Shown here piece after piece: positions 24,335 through 34,207 of a stretch of 42,206 nt of DNA. The notes below the pieces were generated by a model. The model was not told where the DNA came from, made no database searches, and saw nothing but the letters and a program-made list of their open reading frames with translations. Source of the stretch: JADGHE01 sp035716025 (GTDB taxonomy: Bacteria > Pseudomonadota > Alphaproteobacteria > Rhizobiales > Xanthobacteraceae); the NCBI GenBank assembly GCA_035716025.1, contig DASTKH010000062.1:1-42206 (forward strand). Reading direction: 5' to 3'. How positions within the stretch are numbered: position 1 is the stretch's first letter; the number at the start of each line of letters is the position of its first letter. The position numbers and the translations under genes are program-made.

Positions 24335-25495
24335 TCAGGCGAGCGCGGCGGCAAGTTCGGCGATGAGATCGTCAGGATCCTCAATGCCGACCGAAAGCCG
24401 GACAAGCGTGTCGCTGATCCCGAGTTCCCGGCGGACCGCTTCCGGAACCGACGCATGCGTCATGATCGCCGGATGTTCGATGAGACTTTCCACCCCGCCG
24501 AGGCTCTCCGCAAGCGAGAACAGCCGGCACCGTTCGAGGAAACGGCGCGCATCGGCGAGCGTTCCGACGAGTTCGGCGGAAATCATGCCGCCGAAGCCGC
24601 GCATCTGCCGCTGCGCGAGCGCGTGCTGCGGATGACTCGGCAAGCCCGGGTAATGGACGCGCTTGACCTTCGGGTGACGTTCGAGCCACTGCGCGATGCG
24701 CAGCGCCGAGGCGCATTGGCGCTCCATGCGCAGCGCGAGCGTCTTCACCCCGCGCAGGGCGAGAAAACTGTCGAACGGGCCCGATACCGCGCCGACCGAA
24801 TTCTGCAGGAAGGCGAGGCGCTCGCGCAGTTCGGCGTTTTCGCCGACCACCACCACTCCGCCCACCATGTCCGAATGGCCGTTGAGATATTTGGTTGTCG
24901 AATGGACGACGAGATCGAAGCCGCATTCGAGCGGGCGCTGAATCCACGGCGTCGCGAAGGTATTGTCGGCGGCAGTCAAGATGCCGCGGCGGCGGCCAAT
25001 CGCGGCAACGCGTTCGAGGTCGACAAGCTTGAGCAGCGGGTTGGTCGGAGTTTCGACCCAGATGAGCCGCGTGTTCGGGCGGATGGCCGCTTCGAGCGTC
25101 TGCGGGTCCGAAAGATCGACATAGCTCGTCTCAAGGCCCGCCGAGCGCTCGCGCACGCGCGTGAACAGGCGCCGCGTGCCGCCATAGAGATCGTCCGCGG
25201 CGACGATATGCGAACCGTGGTCGAGGCAGTCGAGCACGGTGGCGGTGGCGGCCAGGCCAGAGGCGAAGGCGAACCCCGCCGTGCCGCTTTCGAGATCGGC
25301 GATGCAGCGCTCGAAGGCCATGCGGGTGGGGTTCTGGGTGCGGGCATATTCGTAGCCCTTGTGCACGCCCGGGCTCTCCTGCACGAAGGTCGAGGTTGCA
25401 TAGATCGGCATCATCACGGCGCCCGTCGTCGGGTCCGGCGATTGGCCGGCGTGCACGCAGCGGGTGGAGAAGCCGAGGAGATTGGAGCGGTTCAT
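24335..25495 (-). CDS. Cystathionine gamma-synthase/gamma-lyase family PLP enzyme
   Basis: The 386-residue protein belongs to the Cys/Met-metabolism PLP family. ASGLAATAT (78-86) binds cofactor phosphate, DDLYGGTRRL is near 101-110, WVETPTNP is at 146-153, and the PLP lysine is Lys202 in HSTTKYLNGHSD. The family includes gamma-synthase (forward) and gamma-lyase (reverse) enzymes that cannot be separated by motif alone. Pairing with a cystathionine beta-synthase 98 nt upstream favours the gamma-lyase role, making cysteine from homocysteine via cystathionine. ATG 25495 is used with GAAAGG upstream. Confidence 0.9.
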   Translation of the reverse strand: MNRSNLLGFSTRCVHAGQSPDPTTGAVMMPIYATSTFVQESPGVHKGYEYARTQNPTRMAFERCIADLESGTAGFAFASGLAATATVLDCLDHGSHIVAADDLYGGTRRLFTRVRERSAGLETSYVDLSDPQTLEAAIRPNTRLIWVETPTNPLLKLVDLERVAAIGRRRGILTAADNTFATPWIQRPLECGFDLVVHSTTKYLNGHSDMVGGVVVVGENAELRERLAFLQNSVGAVSGPFDSFLALRGVKTLALRMERQCASALRIAQWLERHPKVKRVHYPGLPSHPQHALAQRQMRGFGGMISAELVGTLADARRFLERCRLFSLAESLGGVESLIEHPAIMTHASVPEAVRRELGISDTLVRLSVGIEDPDDLIAELAAALA

Positions 25496-25593
25496 GAACG
25501 GACCTTTCGGAACGCGCCTGCTGTGCGACACGTGCTGACCGGCGCCCGCGCCTTCCGCCGCGGGGGCGGCGCGAGCAACGGGAGCTTGCGGCT

Positions 25594-26961
25594 TTATTGC
25601 ATGATGCGGAAATAGTTGATGAGGTCCATGCGCGTCGCGAGCCCGAGGAAACGCTCCCCGTCCATCACGATCGCGACGTAGTCCTTGCGGAAGAGGGGCG
25701 CGAGCTCAGCGATCGGCGCGTCGGCGGAAATCGTTTCGAGCCGCGTCGCCATCACATCGCCGACCTGCTGATCGAACAGACGGGGACCCTCCTGCCGCTC
25801 ATTGATGAGCGCGTCAAGCATATCGCTCTCGTCGACGAGGCCGACCACGCGCTCCCCCTCGACGACCGGGAGCTGCGATACGTCGGCCGCGCGCATGCGC
25901 GCAAAGGCCGTGCGCAACGTGTCGGACGGTGCAACGGTGACGATCGCGCCTTCGGGGTAGCGGTTGATCACCACGTCCCGCACCGTGCCGGCGCGCTCGC
26001 GGCCGGACCATCCTTCCTGCGCGAGGAAGGCATCGTTGAACACCTTCGAGAGATACTTGGCGCCCGAATCGCAGACGAAGCTCACCACGCGTCTCGGTCT
26101 GTCCTGGGCGCGGCAATAGCGCAGCGCCGCCGCAAGCAACGTGCCCGAGGAGGAGCCGGCGAACACGCCTTCCTTGCGCAGGAGCTCGCGCGAGGCCGCG
26201 AAGCTTTCCGGGTCCGGAATGGAATAGGCCCGGCTGACCAGAGACAAATCCGCGTTCGGCGGGATGAAATCTTCGCCGATGCCTTCGACGGCCCAACTGC
26301 CCGCCTCCGGAATGCGGCCGGTTTCGACATAGGGCGCGAGCACCGAGCCCGCCGGGTCGGCGAGAACGATCTCGGTCCGCGGCGAAGCCGCGCGCAGAAA
26401 GCGCCCCACGCCGGACAGTGTGCCGCCCGAGCCGACGCCGACGACGAGCGCATCGATGTCGCCCTGCATCTGCCGCAGGATTTCCGGCCCCGTCGTCCGC
26501 TCGTGCGCCAGGGGGTTCGCCGGGTTCTCGAACTGGTTGATGTAGATGGCGCCCGGTGTGCGCTGGGTGATCGTCTGGGCGAGGTCCTGGTAATAGTCGG
26601 GATGCCCCTTGCCGACGTCCGAGCGGGTGAGCACGATCTCGGCGCCCATCGCCTTGGCGTGGAGGATCTTCTCCCGCGACATCTTGTCGGGAACGACGAG
26701 CACGATGCGATAGCCCTTGCGGGCACCGACGAGCGCGAGCCCGAGCCCGGTATTACCCGCCGTCGCCTCGACGATGACGCCGCCCGGCCTGAGCCGGCCT
26801 TCGGCTTCCGCCGCCTCGATCATCGCCCGCGCGGGGCGGTCCTTGATCGAGCCGGACGGGTTGGCGCTTTCGAGCTTCAGGAACAGGCGGCAGGGGCCGG
26901 TGTCGAGTCGGGTGACTTCGACGAGCGGCGTCTCGCCGATGAGATCGAGGACGGAGGCCAT
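25594..26961 (-). CDS. Cystathionine beta-synthase with C-terminal CBS domain pair
   Basis: This 455-residue PLP enzyme condenses serine with homocysteine to cystathionine. Lys40 in SGSIKDRPA carries PLP, TAGNTG (67-72) contacts the substrate carboxylate and GVGSGGTLSG (176-185) binds phosphate. Residues of about 330-455 form two CBS motifs, which in other enzymes bind adenosyl ligands and regulate activity. There is no haem-binding N-terminal extension as in the human enzyme. The ATG at 26961 has AAGGAG closely upstream. It leads the two-gene transsulfuration unit. An O-acetylserine-dependent cysteine synthase is the main alternative, but the CBS tail favours this call. Confidence 0.9.
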   Translation of the reverse strand: MASVLDLIGETPLVEVTRLDTGPCRLFLKLESANPSGSIKDRPARAMIEAAEAEGRLRPGGVIVEATAGNTGLGLALVGARKGYRIVLVVPDKMSREKILHAKAMGAEIVLTRSDVGKGHPDYYQDLAQTITQRTPGAIYINQFENPANPLAHERTTGPEILRQMQGDIDALVVGVGSGGTLSGVGRFLRAASPRTEIVLADPAGSVLAPYVETGRIPEAGSWAVEGIGEDFIPPNADLSLVSRAYSIPDPESFAASRELLRKEGVFAGSSSGTLLAAALRYCRAQDRPRRVVSFVCDSGAKYLSKVFNDAFLAQEGWSGRERAGTVRDVVINRYPEGAIVTVAPSDTLRTAFARMRAADVSQLPVVEGERVVGLVDESDMLDALINERQEGPRLFDQQVGDVMATRLETISADAPIAELAPLFRKDYVAIVMDGERFLGLATRMDLINYFRIMQ

Positions 26962-27177
26962 GCGCTCCTTATGCCGGCGTTCCGAGGCAACCTGCAACAT
27001 GGTAGAACGATTAAGCCCTGAAAATCATCGGGATGCTCCGTCTGGTGCTTTTCGCGGAGCCCGTCACCGCGTGGAACCCGTCACCGCGCAGCAAGCGCGG
27101 GTCGCGCGAGGTGCATCGGCAACGATTTCGCGCATACAGACGTGACCGCGGTGCGGAAAGAGAGGCCGCGGCCGAAT
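26962..27177 (-). promoter_or_regulatory. Leader of the transsulfuration genes with a 12-bp direct repeat
   Basis: This 216-nt gap follows an Ldh2-family gene and precedes the cystathionine beta-synthase start. It has an exact direct repeat CCCGTCACCGCG at 27060-27071 and 27077-27088, a 17-nt period, about 100 nt upstream of the start. I looked for a SAM-II riboswitch, common upstream of methionine genes in alphaproteobacteria, and did not see its conserved core. The repeat could be an operator, but no regulator is identified. Confidence 0.35.
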
Positions 27178-28263
27178 TCAGCGCGGCCCGCCCACGAGAT
27201 TGTGCGGCGGGGCAACGCCGAGACTGCGGGCGGTCGCCACGATGGCGGCCCAGGTGTCATCCGGAAGGTCGATCCCGTCGCGCAGCCGCGTGGCGCGGGT
27301 GCGTGCCTCCGGCTCGCCGGGCACCAGCACCTCCCCGCCCGGCTTCGCCGGCTTGGCGCTCTTGAGATAGGCGAGGTAACGGGCAACGTCACGCGGGAAA
27401 AAGCCGTCCGGGTCGAGGCGGGCCGGGTCGATATAAATCGACAGCATGCCGTTGGTGACGACATCGCGCAGCTCCGTCGCTCCGGCCCCGGTCAGCGAGC
27501 CGCCCAGCAATTCGCACATGATCGCAAGCCCCGAACCCTTATGCTCGCCGAAGGCCCGGATCGCCCCTTTGCCCTTGCGATAGTCACGCGGACCGTCGGG
27601 TTCGTAGTCCCCATAGAGCAGACGGGGGTCACCGTTGATCTCCCCGCCCGGGCCGATCATGGCGTTGTCGGGCAGCGGCTTGCCGCCCTGGCTTGCGACC
27701 AGCACCTTGCCTTCCGCGACCACCGAGGTTGCGAAATCGAGCACGATCGCCTCCTCGCCCGGGCGCGGTACGCCGACGCAGAACGGCGCAGTCGAAATCC
27801 GCCGTTCGACCCCGCCGAAGGGAGCGACCAGCACGCTTCCCGGCACGTTGACGAAATGCACCGAGACCAGGCCCTCGGCTGCGGCGAGCTCCGCATAGTC
27901 GCCGACGCGGCCGATGTGCCCCGCGTTGCGGAGGGCGACCAGCGACAGGCCCATGGCCTTGCACTTGGCGATGCCGATCGCGACCGCCTGCGGCGCAACG
28001 GTCTGTCCGAAGCCGTGGCGGCCGTCCACAACCGCGAGCACCGGCGTCTCGGTCAGCACCGCAACCTTCTGGTCGGGCTTGACCTTGCCGTCGAGCTTGC
28101 CCTGGACATAGCGTGGCACCCGCACGACGCCGTGGCTGTCGTGCCCCACGAGATTGGCCTTGACGAGCGAAGCCGCGACGCGCGCGCTCTCCTGCGCCGA
28201 GCACCCGGCCGCGGTGAAGACCTGTCCCACGAAATCCTGCAGCACGCCCGCTTCGATCTTCAT
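27178..28263 (-). CDS. Ldh2-family malate/L-lactate-type dehydrogenase
   Basis: The 361-residue NAD(P)-dependent oxidoreductase belongs to the LDH2/MDG2 family, which is unrelated to classical lactate dehydrogenases. HDSHGVVRVPRY (41-52) carries the catalytic-histidine region, RHGFGQTVAP and LRNAGHIGRVGDYAE follow, and the C-terminal EHKGSGLAIMCELLGGSLTG is typical. Family substrates include malate, lactate, ureidoglycolate, 2,3-diketogulonate and sulfolactate. It is the last gene of the run that starts with a carbohydrate ABC importer and an SDR, so it may oxidise a metabolite of the imported sugar or acid. ATG 28263 has GAGAG immediately upstream. Confidence 0.88.
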   Translation of the reverse strand: MKIEAGVLQDFVGQVFTAAGCSAQESARVAASLVKANLVGHDSHGVVRVPRYVQGKLDGKVKPDQKVAVLTETPVLAVVDGRHGFGQTVAPQAVAIGIAKCKAMGLSLVALRNAGHIGRVGDYAELAAAEGLVSVHFVNVPGSVLVAPFGGVERRISTAPFCVGVPRPGEEAIVLDFATSVVAEGKVLVASQGGKPLPDNAMIGPGGEINGDPRLLYGDYEPDGPRDYRKGKGAIRAFGEHKGSGLAIMCELLGGSLTGAGATELRDVVTNGMLSIYIDPARLDPDGFFPRDVARYLAYLKSAKPAKPGGEVLVPGEPEARTRATRLRDGIDLPDDTWAAIVATARSLGVAPPHNLVGGPR

Positions 28264-28381
28264 CTCTCGTCATCCGTCCTGTGTCGCGGCGGGCCCGCAC
28301 CGAAGCGCGCCGCCGAATCGGGAAAACGCCGATCTTGGGGATCTCGCCGCGCCGGGCGCGCCGATAGCCAATTCGGCGCCG

Positions 28382-29152
28382 TCAGGCAATGCGCCGGCCG
28401 ACGCCGAGCGCCGCGGCATAGCCGCGGTTCCAGGTCGGGCTGATGACCACCTCGTTGAGGCAGACATGTGCCGGCAGCTTGGCGATGTAGAGAATGAGGT
28501 CCGCCATGTCGCGCGGCTGGATCATGCGCGCGCGATCTTCCGGCGGCACAGGCACCGGCCGCCGGTCGAGGATCGGCGTGGCGATCTCATTCGGGCACAG
28601 CACGGTCGAGCGGATGCCGTTGACGAACTCCTCCATATTGATCGTGTGGCTCATGGCCACGACGCCGCTCTTGGCCGCGCTATAGGCCGGACCGGACACG
28701 AGGCTCGGCCAGCGCCCCGCCCAGGAGGCGGTGTGGATGAGCACCCCGTCTTTCTGCGCCCGCATGACCGGCAGAGCCGCCGCCGCACAGTAGAAGGCGT
28801 TGTCGAGATTGGCTTCGAGCACCTGCCGGTGATTGTCGGCCGGCGCCTTCGCCCAGCTCCGATCGAGCACGTTGCCGCCGGCATTGTTGACCAGGATGTC
28901 GAGCCGGCCGAAGGCCTCCACGATCGCCGCGACGATCTTCGGCGCGCTCTCCGGCTTGCCGAGGTCGCCGGGTAGAACGAGCGCCTTACCGCCGGCCGCC
29001 GCGATCCGGTCGGCGGCAGCCTGCAGCGGCGCGCGCCGCCGCCCGCTCAAGGCGATCGCCGCCCCCTCCTCGGCAAGCGCGAGCGCCGCAGCCTCGCCGA
29101 CCCCGCTGCCCGCGCCCGTGACCCAGGCGACTTTTCCGCTCAGCGCGCTCAC
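28382..29152 (-). CDS. SDR-family oxidoreductase
   Basis: The 256-residue classical short-chain dehydrogenase has TGAGSGVG (12-19) for NAD(P), NNAG at 89-92, catalytic Ser143 and Tyr157-x3-Lys161 in AYSAAKSG. The C-terminal region with AHVCLNEVVISPTWNRG resembles SDRs found with sugar or polyol uptake genes, but the substrate is not known. A GTG at 29152 is used because it places the first Rossmann strand at residue 6 and has AGGGA upstream; an ATG at 29203 would add 17 unconserved residues. The gene is 156 nt after the transporter ATPase and 118 nt before the Ldh2-type gene. Confidence 0.87.
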   Translation of the reverse strand: MSALSGKVAWVTGAGSGVGEAAALALAEEGAAIALSGRRRAPLQAAADRIAAAGGKALVLPGDLGKPESAPKIVAAIVEAFGRLDILVNNAGGNVLDRSWAKAPADNHRQVLEANLDNAFYCAAAALPVMRAQKDGVLIHTASWAGRWPSLVSGPAYSAAKSGVVAMSHTINMEEFVNGIRSTVLCPNEIATPILDRRPVPVPPEDRARMIQPRDMADLILYIAKLPAHVCLNEVVISPTWNRGYAAALGVGRRIA

Positions 29153-29308
29153 GTCAATTTTTCCCTGGTTGGGATCACGGGCGAGAACCGCCCGCTCGCG
29201 CATCCTGCCACGCCGGAACGGGCGGCGAAAGCGCCGATGGGCGCCGCCAGACACGCGCCGGCGCGCGGGCGTCGTTACCTCCGCTGCGCCTGTCCGCGCG
29301 CGCACCGC

Positions 29309-30409
<1,101 letters not shown>

Positions 30410-30420
30410 GCGTTTCCCCC

Positions 30421-31335
30421 TTACCCTTTTGTTGCGCCGGCGGTGAGCCCGGCGATGTAGTAGTCCATCAGGAACGCGTAGATGATGAGCGGCGGCGCCG
30501 CGCCGAGCAGCGCCCCGGTCATGATCTGCCCCCAATTGTAGACGTCGGCCTTCACGAGCGTCGTGATGATGCCGACCGGCAACACGAGCTGATCGACCGA
30601 CGTGGTGAAGGCGAGCGGATAGAGAAACTGCGCCCAGCTCACCGTGAAGGCAAAAATGGTCGCCGCGATGAGACCCGGCAATGCGACGGGGATGAAGATC
30701 CGGATCAGCATTTGCCGGTAATTGGCGCCGTCCATCAGCGCCGCTTCATCGAGCTCCTTCGGGATCGACGCGAAGTAGCCGATCATGATCCAGGTGCAGA
30801 ACGGCACTGTCAGGGTCGGATAGAGAATGAGCAGAACCCACCACTGATTGAGCAGCGAAAAGCCGGTGAGATCGTGAAAGGTCGCGAACATCTTGAAAAG
30901 CGGCAGGAACAACAGCGTCTCCGGCACGAGATAAGTGAGGAACACGCCCGTCGCGAGCACCGCCGAACCCCAGAAACGCATCCGCGACAGCGCGAAGGCG
31001 GCCGGCACGCTGATCAGCATCGTGATGATCACGACGCAGACCGACACCACCGCCGAGTTCTTGAAGAAGGTCAGAAACATCGGCGAAGTGAGAAGCTCGA
31101 TATAGTTGGAGAGCGTCGGATGGTAGACCCACCACGGATTGGTCGCCGCCGAAATTTCGTGGCTCGTCTTGAGCGAGGTGATGAACATGTAGACGGGCGG
31201 CGTAAGGAAGAAGATCGCGAACACGATCAGGAAGAAATAGGACCAACGTAGGGCCCATTTCCGATCGCGGCTCATGCTGCCGTAGCGCGGCCGGCGTGCG
31301 GCGCCTGCGGCTTCGAGGACTGCGGTCGAGGCCAT
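30421..31335 (-). CDS. Carbohydrate ABC importer permease (MalG type)
   Basis: This 304-residue inner-membrane protein has six predicted helices, beginning at about residue 32, and the cytoplasmic EAA loop DEAALMDGA near 196-204 that docks with the ATPase. It is the CUT1-class second permease. Its ATG shares one base with the stop codon of the first permease (ATGA), which suggests translational coupling and equal production of the two subunits. The substrate is not visible in the sequence; sugars, polyols or glycerol-3-phosphate-like compounds are family options. Confidence 0.93.
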   Translation of the reverse strand: MASTAVLEAAGAARRPRYGSMSRDRKWALRWSYFFLIVFAIFFLTPPVYMFITSLKTSHEISAATNPWWVYHPTLSNYIELLTSPMFLTFFKNSAVVSVCVVIITMLISVPAAFALSRMRFWGSAVLATGVFLTYLVPETLLFLPLFKMFATFHDLTGFSLLNQWWVLLILYPTLTVPFCTWIMIGYFASIPKELDEAALMDGANYRQMLIRIFIPVALPGLIAATIFAFTVSWAQFLYPLAFTTSVDQLVLPVGIITTLVKADVYNWGQIMTGALLGAAPPLIIYAFLMDYYIAGLTAGATKG

Positions 31336-32267
31336 CAGATCTCACTCCCCCGGCGATGAATGTCGCGCAGGATGAAAATCGCCGCGATCGCGAGAACGGG
31401 AATCATGAACAGCGACACGGCCGCGCCGAGCGGGATGTCGCCGCCCTGGATGCCGAGCCAGAACGACCAGGTGGCGAAGACGTGGGTCTGGTCGATCGGC
31501 CCGCCCGCCGTCACGATGCGGACGATGTCGAAATTTGCGAAGGTCACGATGGTCGAGAACAGCGCGGTGATGAGGATGATGTTGCGCATCATCGGCAGCG
31601 TCACGTACCAGATCCGCTGCCACCAGTTTGCCCCGTCGATGGCCGCCGCCTCATAGAGCTGCTCGGGGACCGATTTCAGCGCGGCGAGATACATGATCAT
31701 GAAGAAGGGCGAACCGATCCACACATTGATGAGGATCACGCAGAAGCGCGCCCAATAGGTGTCGCCGGTCCAGGAGATGGGCTCGATCCCGAACTGCGCG
31801 AGGATCCAGTTGAAGGCGCTGTAGCTCGGATCGAACAGCCACAGCCAAGCAAGGCAGCTCATCGCCGGCGGTATGACCCAGGGCACCAGCAGCATGCCGC
31901 GCCATTTGCGCTGCCCCTTCGTCGGGATGTTGTGCACGAAATGCGCGACGATGAAGCCGATCAAGGCTTTGAAGAACACGGCCGTCAGCGCGAAAATGCA
32001 CGACTGCTTGACGACCATCCAGAACGTCTGGCGCTTGAACAGGAAGAAGAAATTGCCGAGGCCGACGAAGCGCTCCATCGACTTGTTCAAGGTCGCAAGA
32101 TGAATGGAATAGAGCGCCGGGTAGAGAACCAGCGTCGCGACCAGCAGGATCAGCGGCAGGGCCATCAGGAAGGCGATGGTGGATTTGCGCTGCATGGCCC
32201 GGCGCAGGCTCGACCGCCGGCCGCGCGCCGAACCGACGGCCGCGGTTTCCAGTGTCGCGTCGACCAT
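31335..32267 (-). CDS. Carbohydrate ABC importer permease (MalF/UgpA type)
   Basis: The 310-residue permease partner has a cytoplasmic N terminus rich in arginine (about 15-30), a first helix at 30-52, a periplasmic segment and five more helices. The EAA loop EAAAIDGANWWQRIW begins at residue 206. Its stop overlaps the start of the MalG-type gene. ATG 32267 was chosen over an upstream in-frame start because of the GGGTGTGGA just before it. It is separated from the binding-protein gene by 218 nt that hold a stem-loop, so its expression level may be lower than that of the binding protein. Confidence 0.92.
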   Translation of the reverse strand: MVDATLETAAVGSARGRRSSLRRAMQRKSTIAFLMALPLILLVATLVLYPALYSIHLATLNKSMERFVGLGNFFFLFKRQTFWMVVKQSCIFALTAVFFKALIGFIVAHFVHNIPTKGQRKWRGMLLVPWVIPPAMSCLAWLWLFDPSYSAFNWILAQFGIEPISWTGDTYWARFCVILINVWIGSPFFMIMYLAALKSVPEQLYEAAAIDGANWWQRIWYVTLPMMRNIILITALFSTIVTFANFDIVRIVTAGGPIDQTHVFATWSFWLGIQGGDIPLGAAVSLFMIPVLAIAAIFILRDIHRRGSEI

Positions 32268-32392
32268 TCCACACCCCGTTTGCGACGGGTGAGGCACACC
32301 GCGAGCCCCGCTGCTTGCCGCCTGCGGACCTCGAATGATGCGGCGCGCGCCACAAGCACGTCGCTGCTGCGTCTCCTCTCGATTTCTTGTTG

Positions 32393-32427
32393 GCGGCGGG
32401 CGCAGCGCCCTGAGGCACGCCCGCCGC
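32393..32427 (-). other. Stem-loop between binding-protein and permease genes
   Basis: A perfect 10-bp GC-rich stem (GCGGCGGGCG at 32393-32402 with CGCCCGCCGC at 32418-32427) encloses a 15-base loop in the 218-nt gap. No T run follows on the minus strand, so complete termination is unlikely. In malE-malF and similar operons such structures protect the upstream mRNA and let the binding protein be made in excess; that role is inferred here. Confidence 0.55.
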
Positions 32428-32485
32428 GTGTTTCTCTCCGCCGCCCGACCCCTCCGCGACCGGGGCCGGAGGCCGCGCCCGGCAC

Positions 32486-33823
32486 TCAGGTGCGCATGAA
32501 GCCCTCGATCTCTGACGCCGCCCAGGCGATCGTCTGCTCCATCTTCTCGCCCTTGAGGATACGCACGACCATCTTCGTGTGGATGGCCTGCGTATAAATC
32601 TGATGGGCGATCTTGGGCGGAGCCGGCGCCGCCGCGACCGACAGGATCTGATGGTTGTGCGGGTTGGCGTAATGGTAGAGGGTGCCCTTGGGCGGCCCCT
32701 CCTCGGCCCAGATCTTGAAGTCGGTCAGCTTTTCGAACGCGGGTAGATCATAGCCCTGGCTTGCCACGACCATCTTCTCGACACCGGAGCGGGTGTTGAG
32801 ATGCAGGACGAGGTCCTTCGCGGCCGACTTGTTCTTGCTGAAGTTCCAAATGCCGAGGAAGTACGGCAGGAACGGCGCATAGCGACCGGCCGGGCCCGCC
32901 GGCATGCCGTGCGTCCACAGCTGTTCGGCGACCTTCGGCGCATCCCGCTTCGCCACAGCCCAGGCACTCGGCGGATTCATGATCATCGCGCCCTTGCCGG
33001 AGACGAGATATTTGTTGTTCGAGGCGTTGTCCCAGGACGGGGCGTCCGGCGGCAGCCACTGCGCAAGCTTCACGTAATATTCGAGCGCCTTGCGCACATT
33101 GTCGGACTTGACGGTGATGTTGCCCTTGGCGTCGACGAGATGCGCGTCGAACGACTGGAAGATCGCGCCCGCGGTATCGACATTGTCCTCCGGCGTGCCG
33201 AGACCGATGCCGATCGGGTGCTCCGCCTTGAACAGCTTTTCGGCCGCCTGCATCATCGCATCAAGCGTCCAGGCGTCCGCCTTCGGCGGACTGCCGGCGG
33301 GATACATGGCGAGCACGTCGATTCCGGCGTGCTGCTTCATGAGGTCGATGCGCGAGCACGGGCCCTTGATCTGGCTGCCGACACAATGCGGGACGGCGAC
33401 GTATTTGCCGTTGGCCTTGGCCAGATAATCGACGGTAGGATTGACCTTGCCGTGGCGCTTGATGAGCTCGGCCATTACGTCGTCGACCGGCTCGAGGCTC
33501 TGCGAGCGGCCGTGCGGCTCCCAGGTCGGAAAGGCCAGGATGTCGTGCCCGGATCGGGCCTGCTGTTCGGCCGCGATGGTGAGAAGATTTTTGTGGCCCT
33601 GCGAGGTCACGTAATCGATGGTCGCTTCGACCTTGTTCTTTTCCGCCCATTCCGTGACCAATTTCCTGGATGCCTCGTTGCCGCCCGGCACCCAATGGTC
33701 CCAGAACATGATCGAGAGCTTTCCCGCCGCATGCGCGCCGCGCACGTGCGGCATGGCGAGCGCCGCGCCGGCCGCGGCCGTGCTGGCCAGGAAACGGCGG
33801 CGCGTCAGTTTCAAATGTTTCAT
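32486..33823 (-). CDS. Extracellular carbohydrate-binding protein of an ABC importer (Tat-exported)
   Basis: The 445-residue periplasmic binding protein captures the substrate for the two permeases. The leader has a twin-arginine motif RRRFLAS at 8-14, a hydrophobic stretch at 15-24 and a cleavage site near AHA-AG (31-34), so it should be folded in the cytoplasm and exported by Tat. The mature part begins with LSIMFWDHWVPGGNEA, typical of family 1 sugar-binding proteins. ATG 33823 is used; a GTG two codons upstream is a weaker choice, and AGGGAGA precedes both. It is the first gene of the importer run. Confidence 0.92.
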   Translation of the reverse strand: MKHLKLTRRRFLASTAAAGAALAMPHVRGAHAAGKLSIMFWDHWVPGGNEASRKLVTEWAEKNKVEATIDYVTSQGHKNLLTIAAEQQARSGHDILAFPTWEPHGRSQSLEPVDDVMAELIKRHGKVNPTVDYLAKANGKYVAVPHCVGSQIKGPCSRIDLMKQHAGIDVLAMYPAGSPPKADAWTLDAMMQAAEKLFKAEHPIGIGLGTPEDNVDTAGAIFQSFDAHLVDAKGNITVKSDNVRKALEYYVKLAQWLPPDAPSWDNASNNKYLVSGKGAMIMNPPSAWAVAKRDAPKVAEQLWTHGMPAGPAGRYAPFLPYFLGIWNFSKNKSAAKDLVLHLNTRSGVEKMVVASQGYDLPAFEKLTDFKIWAEEGPPKGTLYHYANPHNHQILSVAAAPAPPKIAHQIYTQAIHTKMVVRILKGEKMEQTIAWAASEIEGFMRT

Positions 33824-34207
33824 GGGCACTTCTCCCTAGCGTTGACCCTGGCTGCCTTTCGAAGGCGGCGGCCGTTTCATGCGGTGAACGGCTTTTTTTC
33901 CGGGTATCGGGAAGATTAGGCACAAGTCGATCCGCTTGTCAGTCCGAAATCGCGCCGATCACGGCATATTGCCCAGGGTCGTGTGGCCACACCCTGCTGC
34001 GCGGCGACGCCGCGGACGGGGGATTTTTTCGGCCCGGGGAACCGCGCGGGCGGAGCCGCGTTGCATCGCATGCTCCGGGAGCGGCCGTGCGGAATCCGTC
34101 GGGCTCCGCGCACTGCGTCTCGGGGCCGCCCTGACCCGGGCGCGGGCACGGCGTCCGGGATCGGCCCTCCCCCACCTTTCGACGTTGCCGAACGTCCGTG
34201 AACTGCC
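33824..34207. promoter_or_regulatory. Divergent intergenic region between the importer and the ROK-like gene
   Basis: This 384-nt stretch has no credible gene. It must carry the promoters of the importer (minus) and the ROK-like gene (plus). Seen in it are a short hairpin GCCTT-TCG-AAGGC at 33854-33866, a terminator-like hairpin with T7 at 33871-33899, a perfect 12-bp palindrome GTGTGGCCACAC at 33981-33992, and a hairpin at 34000-34014 followed nine bases later by T6. No consensus promoter pair is convincing. Confidence 0.5.
33871..33899 (+). terminator. Terminator-like hairpin with no upstream plus-strand gene
   Basis: GCCGTT at 33871-33876 pairs with AACGGC at 33887-33892 around a 10-base loop, and seven T residues follow at once on the plus strand. 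This is the form of an intrinsic terminator, but the gene to its left is on the minus strand, so it would end only an antisense or small transcript. On the minus strand it is a leader hairpin preceded by an A tract. Confidence 0.4.

Noticed and set aside
26962..27177. SAM-II riboswitch upstream of the transsulfuration genes
   Set aside because: The conserved pseudoknot core could not be found by eye on the minus strand; a covariance search would settle it.
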